DNA from: Rugosimonospora africana
GTDB lineage: Bacteria; Actinomycetota; Actinomycetes; Mycobacteriales; Micromonosporaceae
Direction: 5' to 3'
Assembly: GCF_016862975.1 (NCBI RefSeq)
Contig: NZ_BONZ01000109.1
Coordinates: 1-46,848 of the forward strand
DNA: 46,848 nucleotides
Shown here piece after piece: positions 7,566 to 15,416 of this stretch (within the stretch, counting starts at the first letter, position 1; the number at the start of each line of letters is the position of its first letter). A program made the position numbers and the translations under genes. Below the pieces are notes generated by a model, which was not told where the DNA came from, did not search any database, and saw only the letters and a list, made by a program, of their open reading frames with translations.

Positions 7566-8756
7566 ATGACGAGCCAGGCCGACGAGACCTCTGCATGGTC
7601 GGTAGGCTTCCGTGCAGCTCTACAAGCATCCAAGCGGCCAGTCGAGGAGCTTTACCAATGCCTTGGGCTACCGGCCGGAGGTGGATGGCTGCGAGAAGCC
7701 CTCGACGGACGTAGGCGACCACCGACTCGCGACCTAGCTCTGCTCTCGGCCTTCTCCGGCGTCCCGTTGGCTGTGCTGACCGGAGAGGTGCAGCCAGAGC
7801 GTAGCTTGGCCGTGGCGCTTCGTGCTGGCCTGCTCCATACGCCGGACGAGGTGAGCCGGGCGACCAAACGCGCGGAAACAATCCTCGGCGATCTTCGCCT
7901 ACTGCTGTCATGGTTTCCGCAGGAAGACGTACGGACGCAGGAGACGCTAAGCCGAGCGCGGCGAGCTGTTTCGGGTGACAACTTCGCCCAAAGGGCGGGC
8001 GTCCGGACCGCTGAGCGGCTCCGCGACCTTCTCGACTTGGGGGATGAACCCGTAGCAGACATCGTTCCGATTGTTGAGAGCTTTGGCGTGCCTGTCGTTC
8101 TTGAGTCGATACCAAACTCGATCCAAGGTCTGACGGTTCATGATGACGCTGGAGCGATAAGACGCTCGGTTGTGGTCGTCAATACCGAAGACTGGTGGGG
8201 GCGTCAGCGTTTCACCCTAGCGCACGAACTCTGCCACATCCTGTTCGACGATGCTCGTCCGGTAATCGTGGAACGCAAGGAAGTCGATCCGGAAGACTAC
8301 ACTGAGTTGCGGTGCGAGACCTTTGCGCGCCACTTTCTTGCGCCGACTGAAGCTGTAAGACATTTCTGGCGCGAGCATCGACCGCAAAGAGGCCACTCCT
8401 ACGCTCGTTTCATAGCGATGCTTATGATGCATTTTGGTATCAGTAGGCAGGCAGCACTGAATACTATGCAATGGGACCTTAAAGTACCCGCTAGCGATCT
8501 TGACCCCTATCGCCGCGGGCGTATAGATCTGCTGATGCGGTCATCCGGTTTGAGCGAAGAGTGGGATGAAGCATGCCGGACGCAGCACGACCGCTCCGCC
8601 TCAGAGTGGTTGTTAGCTATGGCCCTGGATGCCTTCCAAAGTAGTTTGATAGACGCGTCAGTTGTTGCGAGCGTTCTCGGGAGAGACGACGACCTAAGCA
8701 ACGTCCGGCAGGAACTCGTAGACAAAGGCTGGGCGCCGGCGCCTCCTCGTGGCTAG
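7566..8756 (+). CDS. ImmA/IrrE-family metallo-endopeptidase
   Basis: This encodes 396 residues. The N-terminal 70 residues are helical and HTH-like (WLREALDGRRRPPTRDLALL). The C-terminal domain is an ImmA/IrrE (DUF955) zinc metalloprotease with HELCH at residues 220-224 and a further Glu at about 251 in the ETFARHFLAP helix. ImmA-type proteases cleave repressors to relieve gene silencing, or act in toxin-antitoxin-like stress switches. ATG at 7566 is the first plausible start; its frame is open far upstream into IS3 sequence, which is not homologous. The gene converges with the PIN-domain gene, and the two TAG stop codons overlap in a shared CTAG at 8753-8756. Adjacency to two nuclease genes suggests a regulatory or antitoxin-like role, which is inference. 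Confidence 0.85.
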   Translation: MTSQADETSAWSVGFRAALQASKRPVEELYQCLGLPAGGGWLREALDGRRRPPTRDLALLSAFSGVPLAVLTGEVQPERSLAVALRAGLLHTPDEVSRATKRAETILGDLRLLLSWFPQEDVRTQETLSRARRAVSGDNFAQRAGVRTAERLRDLLDLGDEPVADIVPIVESFGVPVVLESIPNSIQGLTVHDDAGAIRRSVVVVNTEDWWGRQRFTLAHELCHILFDDARPVIVERKEVDPEDYTELRCETFARHFLAPTEAVRHFWREHRPQRGHSYARFIAMLMMHFGISRQAALNTMQWDLKVPASDLDPYRRGRIDLLMRSSGLSEEWDEACRTQHDRSASEWLLAMALDAFQSSLIDASVVASVLGRDDDLSNVRQELVDKGWAPAPPRG

Positions 8757-9535
8757 GCCTCAGAATTGCGTATTAAGTCACAGGTCGCGCAGGCCTGCTC
8801 TGCGGCGTCGCATACAAGTGTGGTCGCCGCTACGGGAAGGTCGTCGAGCGGAATACCGCTGATGCGCTGAGCTGCCACGAGAACTTCGAATGCTTCATCA
8901 GGACCGAAATGGCCGGCGCAAACCAGCTCCCTGAGGACGTGTCCAAAATTCCGCGTTGGCACATGATGAAAGGTCGCAACGACGCTTGCTCCACCGTCGT
9001 TACTTAAAAAGCTCACGCGCCGGCTCTGGCGTCGGCGCTTGATGCATATCGCGATTGTAAATGCTTCACCGACATTTGCGCGTTCGTGCCGAAGACCCTT
9101 TCCCGAGGCATGCGGTAACCGCGACAGCTGACCGTACACTTCGTCGAAGATCTTGCTCTCTGGTTCGTCATCGTCGACGACCACGGCTCCACTATCTAGG
9201 AAACGACCGCGTGCAGTTCGTGCTGCATTCTGCACTGCTCCGTCGATCCATGCTGAATTCGCCGGATCGGCGGCCCGTCGTACCTCGCCTTCCACTGTCG
9301 AGACGACAAACAGCCGACCATCATAATGGACCAGGAATGCGTTGAGGCAAGCCACCCGAGATGAGGCGGAATACATGACTCCCGTATCGAGATAAGCCCA
9401 GGCGCCGCTCATTCCGCAAGGTGGAATACTTGTACTGAATGCAGAACGTTGCGTCAGGTAGGCTGGTGGCCGCTGCGGGATAGATTGGATACGCTTCATC
9501 ATGAGGGGTGTTGGCTTACGCGATTGGTCAGCCAC
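8753..9535 (-). CDS. PIN-domain nuclease-like protein
   Basis: This encodes 260 residues with a PIN-type acidic quartet in the expected order. Asp at about 50 is in AYLDTGVMYSAS, Glu at about 84 in VVSTVEGEVRRAAD, Glu at about 157 in RANVGEAFTIAI, and Asp at about 180 in VSFLSNDGGASVVATFH. PIN domains are Mg-dependent RNases, frequently toxins. It is longer than VapC toxins (about 130 aa), with N- and C-terminal extensions. The C-terminus has several Cys residues (VCDAAEQACATC) that may bind metal. GTG at 9535 lies 21 bp after the stop of the PD-(D/E)XK gene, so the two are probably co-transcribed. Domain assignment is by motif only. Confidence 0.65.
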   Translation of the reverse strand: MADQSRKPTPLMMKRIQSIPQRPPAYLTQRSAFSTSIPPCGMSGAWAYLDTGVMYSASSRVACLNAFLVHYDGRLFVVSTVEGEVRRAADPANSAWIDGAVQNAARTARGRFLDSGAVVVDDDEPESKIFDEVYGQLSRLPHASGKGLRHERANVGEAFTIAICIKRRRQSRRVSFLSNDGGASVVATFHHVPTRNFGHVLRELVCAGHFGPDEAFEVLVAAQRISGIPLDDLPVAATTLVCDAAEQACATCDLIRNSEA

Positions 9536-9556
9536 TACGCGTCCCTAACCTAGGCT

Positions 9557-11191
9557 CTAGAACGGGGGGGTATCGTCGGACAGTTCGGCCCCTGGTCTGC
9601 TACTGGACGTGGCCGGTCTCTCCGTCCAGATGTCTCTGGCGTCGCACCAGCGTCGAACTGTGCAGGTCGGGCAACCGACGTAAGGCGTGGGTTCCCACCG
9701 TATGTCCGTCAACCAACTTCGGGCCAGACGACCGTGACGCCCGCGAGCCATCTTCATGAGATCGGTATCATCAGTGTCGAAAGTAAATACGCGTCCGCCA
9801 GTTGCCGTCAGCACTTCTAGTTGAACCTGACCCCGAGCAGCATGGAAATGATGGATGAGCGCTTGGTCCAACATCACAAGATCCCAAGCGACAGCGAAGA
9901 AGCGATCGAAGATCGAATCGCCGTCTACAGCTTCGCTCAATTGGTCCTGTGTGGTCTTGACTTCTCGGATCACGAGGGTGTCGCCCCGACGCCAGACCGC
10001 GTCAGCCTTGGTCGCCAACACAACATCACTTACGCGATCGTATGCGTACAACGTCTGTTCAGAGGCAACAAGTTCCAAAGGGTCCTTTCGTGGGCAGCAT
10101 TCGAGGTGCGATAGCAGATATGGGTAGGCCAACGCGTACTCCGTCCGATCCAGCACCTCGTTGCCAACCGCAGGCTCACCATCACCAGGTACCGGCAGAT
10201 CCGCTGCGCCGCACGGAGTCTCGCGTTGGTGGGCAGCAGCCATCCATCGATGGACTGCCGCGCCACGAAGCTGTTGCTCGTTTCCTTCTCGAGTCTGCGG
10301 CAGATGCGCTGCCCGCTCCATATGCCACTGCGAGGGGCATTTCTCATAACGCTCCAGATCTAACGCGGACACAGATCGGGTCCATAAGCCAGGCATTTCC
10401 GTCTGTATAAATCCGGGAGCGGGTATCAGCGCCCGACAGGCGCCGGCGAGCTTACAAGACGAGCAGTTGCGCCCTGGCTTCGCCTCGATCCCAGCAGTAG
10501 CTGCCAGGACGGCTGGTCTAGCGTGTTGCTGGTACAGACTCGCTGCCTCGGATCGCGAAATTCCGTTAATCAGGTGACGTTCGACCCCAGTCTCCAGACT
10601 AACTTCTGTCACCCAGATACGAACTGGTGCGTATCTGCCCGTTGTCTCGGCAGCGACGTGGGCCGCGACATAGGCCCAAGCAGTAAGCTCATCATGCGTG
10701 GCGCCGTAACGAAGCCTACGCATCTCACGATCCCCGTTGGCCGATTCATACAGAGCTCCCCAAGCCGTCAATCTAGCTGATCTTCCCTTGTCGAACCCGG
10801 GGAACGTGTCGATGAGATAGAGACGCCCTAGTTGTTCCTCCCGCGCCTCATGATACTGAAAGAAGCAGTCGAGTGCGTGGCGTAGGAAGTTGCGAACTCC
10901 AGTATGTTGTTCCTGGTTCAACATCGCCATGGACTTCTCGACAGCGTCCCACAGCTCCATCCCGCCGAGAAGGCGGCCGTTCACAGCCTTAATCGCATCG
11001 GTGAGAACTCCGAGCGCGAAAGGCTCCTTGCGCAGTAGCCAATCTCCGGTTTCCGGGATTGTTCGCGGGCGAACCTTGAGCGCTAAGTGCAGACGACAGT
11101 TCCTGTCGTCCTCAACTGCTTCGGCATCTGACGCGCCGACACGGAACGTCTGCTCATTCTGTCGAAGGCCCATTGGCGGGTTCCAAGACAA
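9557..11191 (-). CDS. PD-(D/E)XK nuclease with Cas4/AddB-like cysteine cluster
   Basis: This encodes 544 residues. The C-terminal half is a RecB/Cas4/AddB-type nuclease: Cys287 in RYEKCPSQWHMER, His315 in GAAVHRWM, Asp398 in TKADAVWRRGD, and Glu411/Lys413 in LVIREVKTTQDQ. A terminal CPTCTVRRWC gives Cys508, 511 and 517. With Cys287 these four match the iron-sulfur staple of this nuclease class. The N-terminal half looks like a second, degenerate copy of the fold ending in its own CSSCKLAGAC, but without an ExK motif. TTG at 11191 has GGAGG nine bases upstream, so I take it as the start. The gene heads a probable operon with the PIN gene. It likely cuts or processes DNA; no helicase partner is encoded nearby. 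Confidence 0.82.
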   Translation of the reverse strand: MSWNPPMGLRQNEQTFRVGASDAEAVEDDRNCRLHLALKVRPRTIPETGDWLLRKEPFALGVLTDAIKAVNGRLLGGMELWDAVEKSMAMLNQEQHTGVRNFLRHALDCFFQYHEAREEQLGRLYLIDTFPGFDKGRSARLTAWGALYESANGDREMRRLRYGATHDELTAWAYVAAHVAAETTGRYAPVRIWVTEVSLETGVERHLINGISRSEAASLYQQHARPAVLAATAGIEAKPGRNCSSCKLAGACRALIPAPGFIQTEMPGLWTRSVSALDLERYEKCPSQWHMERAAHLPQTREGNEQQLRGAAVHRWMAAAHQRETPCGAADLPVPGDGEPAVGNEVLDRTEYALAYPYLLSHLECCPRKDPLELVASEQTLYAYDRVSDVVLATKADAVWRRGDTLVIREVKTTQDQLSEAVDGDSIFDRFFAVAWDLVMLDQALIHHFHAARGQVQLEVLTATGGRVFTFDTDDTDLMKMARGRHGRLARSWLTDIRWEPTPYVGCPTCTVRRWCDARDIWTERPATSSSRPGAELSDDTPPF

Positions 11192-11330
11192 GCTGATACG
11201 CCTCCAGCAGCATCTTCGGTAACGAGGCGACTGCCCAGCGTCAGACTAGGCGTTCGAGTCCGGAAGAAACCAGCCCACAACAGCCGAGTGTGCGTCATAC
11301 GTTCGATCGATGAAAGACGTGTCTTGACGG

Positions 11331-11505
11331 CTACCTCTCATACGCATGTCTAGTAGCGAAATCGCCTTCGTACGGATGTTCGAGAAGGGTCAATGCCCCA
11401 GCGCCTAGCAGTGAGAACTTGCCGACGAAGGGTTTGACCTCGTTGCGAAGCGTGAGGTCAGCGTCCTCGACGAAGTAACGTGCCAATGATCTGTCGGGCC
11501 CCAGG
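11331..11505 (-). pseudogene. Short unidentified coding remnant
   Basis: On the minus strand a frame of about 58 codons ends at TAG (11331-11333). It reads protein-like: DRSLARYFVEDADLTLRNEV, then KPFVGKFSLLGAGALTLLEH. It has no ATG or GTG at its beginning and follows an in-frame TGA, so it looks like the 3' end of a lost gene. The family is not recognised. Confidence 0.4.
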
Positions 11506-11575
11506 GCGTCCGTGACAGATCAGTCGCGGGACATGGGAGACACGTCGGGCTAGACGATCATGGTTGCGTCTGATT

Positions 11576-12064
11576 TTAGAGGTAGTCGAAGTAGCGGATC
11601 CACCATGTCGCTTCGGATGGCCCGAGGATGGCGGGGTCATAGACGCCGTCGTAGGGCTCCCGGAGGGGCTGTTCGGGGATGCGGATGTAGTGGAGGTCGG
11701 CCAGGGCGGTGTGGACGTGGTGAGCGTCGTCCGGGTGCAGGAGTTGGGCGGCTTCGTTGTCACTCCACACGCCGGGGTTGTCGACGGACAAGACCGCCAG
11801 GGGACCGAAGTTGCTGATGCTCGCGACGAGGGGCCGGCCGGTGGCAGTGGCCGTTGCGGGGATGTTGATGCGGCCGTAGAGGCTCGCGTCCTGGATGCTG
11901 CCGTCGGCCTGGCAGTGACCATCGAAGTACACGTTGAGTCGCTGCACCAGTTGATCGAACCGGATCCGGGCGCGGTGGTTGTCGAAGCCGGCGGGACGTT
12001 CGAGGTGGTCGGGGTCGTCCAGGGCGTGGAGCACGTGCCAGAGCTCGTGCTCGTCGAGAGGCAT
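11576..12064 (-). CDS. Hypothetical protein (162 aa)
   Basis: The frame is open upstream into an IS481 transposase tail, but ATG at 12064 (MPLDEHELWHVLHALDDPD) starts a sequence of clearly different character. It continues with RIRFDQLVQRLNVYFDGHCQ and ends TWWIRYFDYL. It is rich in His, Asp and Trp and looks like a small globular cytoplasmic protein. No family is recognised. The gene lies directly downstream of, and in frame with, transposase debris, so its native promoter may have been replaced. Confidence 0.6.
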   Translation of the reverse strand: MPLDEHELWHVLHALDDPDHLERPAGFDNHRARIRFDQLVQRLNVYFDGHCQADGSIQDASLYGRINIPATATATGRPLVASISNFGPLAVLSVDNPGVWSDNEAAQLLHPDDAHHVHTALADLHYIRIPEQPLREPYDGVYDPAILGPSEATWWIRYFDYL

Positions 12065-12089
12065 CGGGTCATTGTGCCGGATCGAGCTG

Positions 12090-12382
12090 GCATGGCGGTT
12101 CGGGTTTCGGACCTTGAACCGGGCGATCGGTCGGGTGGTGGTGCGGGCGACCTCGGTGAGTAGCTCGGGGCCGTCGTAGACGCGGAAGGTGTTGCCGGAG
12201 GTTTCGACGGTGACGGTGCGGCCGGCGTGGGCCATGCCGACATGGATGCGTTGTCGGGCAACGGCCAGGGAACCGCGGCAGCTGACCCGACGTTCGACCC
12301 GCACGGGTTCGGGTGCCGGTTGGGGTGGTGGCCCGGCGGGTCGGGCGTCGCGGATGCGGGTCAGATCGGCGGGGGTCAGCGG
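12090..12382 (-). pseudogene. IS481-family transposase, C-terminal remnant
   Basis: On the minus strand the translation includes LTPADLTRIRDARPAGPP, then VRVERRVSCRGSLAVARQRI, VGMAHAGRTVTVE and LLTEVARTTTRPIARFKVRN. This is the beta-rich C-terminal region that follows the rve core in IS481-type transposases. The catalytic core is absent: the fragment begins exactly at the edge of the IS30 element (12383). It runs in frame into the following hypothetical gene. Confidence 0.75.
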
Positions 12383-13614
12383 GGGCGGGTTCAACCGGTC
12401 GTCGCAAGGGCTCGATGAGTCGACGAGAATACGTCGATTCGATCGAGGGAGTTGTGATGAGGCGCAATCTGACGATGGAGCAACGCCAGCTGGCGCGGCG
12501 GCTTTCTGCGAAGGGCTTGTCGTTACGGGAGATCGGCCGCCAGGTCGGCTGTTCACACGAGATCGTGCGCAGCATAGTGCGGCGGGAGTCGAAACGTCCC
12601 GTGCGATCGGACTCATGGCGGCCTGGTCCCGGACGGCTGACCCTGACTGATCGGGAAGAGATCAGTCTTGGCCTGCGTGCCGGTGATTCCTTTACGGCGA
12701 TCGCGGCCGGGCTGGGCAAGGCCGTCTCGACGGTGTCTCGGGAAGTGGCTGCCAACGGCGGTCGGGGTGACTATCGTGCCTGGCGGGCGCATCAGCGTGC
12801 GCGTGTGCAGGCGCGGCGGCCGAAGCCGTTCAAGCTGTCCGGTGGCCGGTTGGCGAGCCAGGTGACCGAATGGTTGAGGCAGTGGTGGTCACCGCAGGAA
12901 ATTTCGCATCGGTTGCGGATGGAGTTCGCGGACGATCCGATGATGCACGTGAGCCGCGAGACCATCTACCAGTCTCTGTTCGCGCAGGGCCGCGGTGAGC
13001 TGCGCCGTGAGCTGGCTCGGTGTTTGCGTACCGGGCGGGTTAGGCGACGACCGCGTCGACGTCCAGAGAACTGGGGGCAGTTGCGGGACATGGTCATGAT
13101 CAGCGACCGGCCGGCTGAAGTCGAGGACCGGGCCGTGCCGGGTCACTGGGAAGGCGACCTGATCATTGACAGAGACATGCGTTCGGCGGTCGGCGTCCCT
13201 GGTCGAGCGGACCACCCGATACGTGCTGTTGCTGCACCTGCCCGACGGTCGCGACGCGGTGGGCGTCGAGCGGGCGCTACGCGCCGCCATCGGCACGCTG
13301 CCAGACGAGCTGCGCCGTAGCCTCACCTGGGATCAGGGCAAGGAAATGGCTCACCACGCCCGTTTCACTGTCTCCACCGGCGTTCAGGTCTACTTCTGTG
13401 ATCCTCACAAGCCATGGCAACGCGGTTCAAACGAAAACACCAACGGCTTGCTGCGCCAGTACATGCCCAAGGGAACCGACCTGTCGGTACACAGCGCGGA
13501 AGACCTCGCCTGCTATGCCCGAAGCCTCAACAACCGACCCCGCAAAACACTCGGGTATATGAAACCATCAGAGCGACTCGCCGAGCTCCTTGCGCACACC
13601 GGTTGAACCCGCCC
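12383..13614 (+). mobile_element. IS30-family insertion sequence with long terminal inverted repeats
   Basis: The outer 17 bp are a perfect inverted repeat: GGGCGGGTTCAACCGGT at 12383-12399 against its complement at 13598-13614. Similarity continues inward (CGCAAGG, GCTCG, GAGTCG shared, one gap), giving about 40 bp in all. The element is about 1.23 kb and carries one transposase gene, broken by a frameshift. It is flanked on the left by an IS481 tail and on the right by an IS3 tail. The short target duplication typical of IS30 was not clearly visible. Confidence 0.85.
12457..13606 (+). pseudogene. IS30-family transposase with one frameshift
   Basis: ATG at 12457, preceded by GAGGGAG at good spacing, starts an HTH_38-type N-terminus: LTMEQRQLARRLSAKGLSLR, then EIGRQVGCSHEIVR. 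The core runs through VSRETIYQSLF and VPGHWEGDLII (first Asp) to RDMRSAV. A single extra G near 13193 then shifts the frame. The rest is in the next frame: SLVERTTRYVLLLHL, then TWDQGKEMAHH (second Asp) and PWQRGSNENTNGLLRQYMPK (catalytic Glu). It ends at TGA 13604-13606 inside the right inverted repeat. The lesion is minimal, so inactivation, or a sequencing error, is recent. Confidence 0.9.
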
Positions 13615-14215
13615 ACATCACCCGCCGGTTGTGGCTGGAAGAGGGCCTCAAACGGCCGCCGAGGGTACGTAAGAAACGCCGTACCGGTCCTGGCCGGCAC
13701 CAGCGGATGCGCGCGGCTCGTCCGGACCAGATGTGGGCGTTGGACTTCCAGGTCGACGTCACCGCGGATGGCCGGCAGGTCCGCTTCCTGAACATCATCA
13801 ACGAGTACACCCGTCAGGCACTGGCCACGAGGGCGGCCCGGTCCTTCACCGCGGACGCCACCATCGCCGTCCTCGACGAACTGGTCACCACCCTGAGCAG
13901 GCGTCCGGAGCACGTCCGGATGGACAACGGCCTCGAACTGACCGCGTACGCCCTCCAGGGCTGGTGCCGGTTCACCGGCGTGGATCCGGCCTACATCGAC
14001 CCGGGATCGGCACCTGTGAGTCGTTCAACGGCCGGTTCCGCGACGAATTCCTGACCTGCGAACAGTTCGACACGCTGCTGGAGGTGCGGGTACTGGCCGA
14101 AGACTGGCGCACCGAGTACAACAGCTACCGGCCCCATGGCTCCCTCGGCTGGCTCACCCCAGACGCCTACCGAGAACAGTGGATCAACAACAACCGGCAC
14201 ACGAAACGCTCATAG
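13615..14215 (+). pseudogene. IS3-family transposase OrfB, truncated and frameshifted
   Basis: The fragment begins right after the IS30 right end with RRLWLEEGLKRPPRVRKKRR. It continues through the rve core: Asp in MWALDFQVDVTADG, Asp in EHVRMDNGLELTAY. After VDPAYIDPGS the frame changes near 14010, with loss of a few codons, and resumes as GTCESFNGRFRDEFLTCEQF (catalytic Glu) to the C-terminus ending at TAG 14213-14215. The 5' part is absent. It belongs to a different IS3 subgroup from the copy at 6290-7131. Confidence 0.85.
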
Positions 14216-14325
14216 CCGGTGGACCACCAACCGGGACCCAGTCACCGCGGTGATCTAGTGGTCGCGCAGCTATCACCGTGGCCGCAGATGTGCTCCCCGC
14301 GTATGCAATGCAGTTGGAGGAACGC

Positions 14326-15255
14326 TTAAACGTCTAGGGAGAGAAGGATCTCTCGGGCTAGCTGATCGCTGCCGGCGGCGACGAAGGTTTGTCGCGGGTT
14401 CATGGCCTTGGCGATGTCGTCGAGGGAGTCGAGGTTGTAGTCGAGTGGTAAGGGCCGGCCGGTCAGATCCAGTACGGTGCCACCGGCAGCGTCGAGCACG
14501 TAGTGGCCTGGTGCGAGGTCCCAGATAGCAAAGCCCTTGGCGAACTCGACGACGGCCTCGGTGAATCCGGCTGCGACGTGGCAGAGGCTGACTGAGCCGA
14601 AGTCGACGCCGATGCGTCCGCGGCTCTTGCCGTGCTCGTCCAGCTCGTCGAGTGCCTCGATGAATCGGCTCTGTCGACATAAAGGCAGGAGGCGTTCCGT
14701 GCCGCGCATGAGGAAGTTCGTGACTAGCGATTCCGACAGCCTTCTGGCAGCACGCGGAGTGAGTGGGTGGTGGCTGTCGTCGCTGGTGATCGCGTAGGCG
14801 CGGTCTTGTCCGTCGTCGCACCGAGCCGCGACGTAGAAGCGGATGTGGTGGTAGATGTCACCGATCACCGCGACGACGGGTCGACGCAGCGACCGCGAGT
14901 AGATCATGACGTGGGTGTAGCCGAGCAGGCCACGGACCGCCAGCTCGCTGGTGTCCAGAGGATCGACCAGAACACAGAGGTCCGGGTTCGGATCGCCGCC
15001 GATGATCTGGGGTTCGGCTTCTTCAGAGGCGTAGATGAACGAAGGGATGTATTGGCTAAGCGTGTCGCGGTAGCGTTCATGCATCCAGAGGTCGTGCACA
15101 GTGAGCAGGTTGTCGTGGTGCCGCGTATTCTCGCTCTCGCCGATGTCGCCTGTAAGCGCGGCTCCGATGAGCTTGGGACGGAGCTCCGACATGAGAATGT
15201 CGACAACTCCGATGGTTTTGCGGGCAAGACGGGGTAACGTCTCGTCAAGATCCAT
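14326..15255 (-). CDS. Inositol monophosphatase-family phosphatase
   Basis: This encodes 309 residues. Motifs of the Mg-dependent, Li-sensitive sugar-phosphatase family are visible: the metal-binding Glu in FIYASEEAEPQ, the VLVDPLDTSELAVRG block (DPxDxT/S), and WDLAPGHYVLDAAGGTVLDL near the C-terminus. Relatives dephosphorylate inositol phosphates, 3'-phosphoadenosine phosphate or fructose bisphosphate. The DPLDTSE variant of the usual DPIDGT, and a long insert around residues 150-200, suggest an unusual substrate. ATG at 15255 is preceded by GGGAGG. It lies about 160 bp downstream of, and on the same strand as, the HTH/phosphoribosyltransferase-like gene, so the two may form one transcription unit acting on a phosphorylated sugar or nucleotide. 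Confidence 0.8.
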   Translation of the reverse strand: MDLDETLPRLARKTIGVVDILMSELRPKLIGAALTGDIGESENTRHHDNLLTVHDLWMHERYRDTLSQYIPSFIYASEEAEPQIIGGDPNPDLCVLVDPLDTSELAVRGLLGYTHVMIYSRSLRRPVVAVIGDIYHHIRFYVAARCDDGQDRAYAITSDDSHHPLTPRAARRLSESLVTNFLMRGTERLLPLCRQSRFIEALDELDEHGKSRGRIGVDFGSVSLCHVAAGFTEAVVEFAKGFAIWDLAPGHYVLDAAGGTVLDLTGRPLPLDYNLDSLDDIAKAMNPRQTFVAAGSDQLAREILLSLDV

Positions 15256-15416
15256 GTCGACCTCCCACGTCTACCGATGACGGTATGACTTCGTGTGTAG
15301 CTCAAGGCTGATCACGCGGACGTTCCTCCGCCACTGTAAGAGGACCGCGGTTCACATCGCCGCAGCGGGTCGTCCACACCGATCGGCCGCGTAGCCTCTC
15401 GCGTGTCCGGGCCCTG

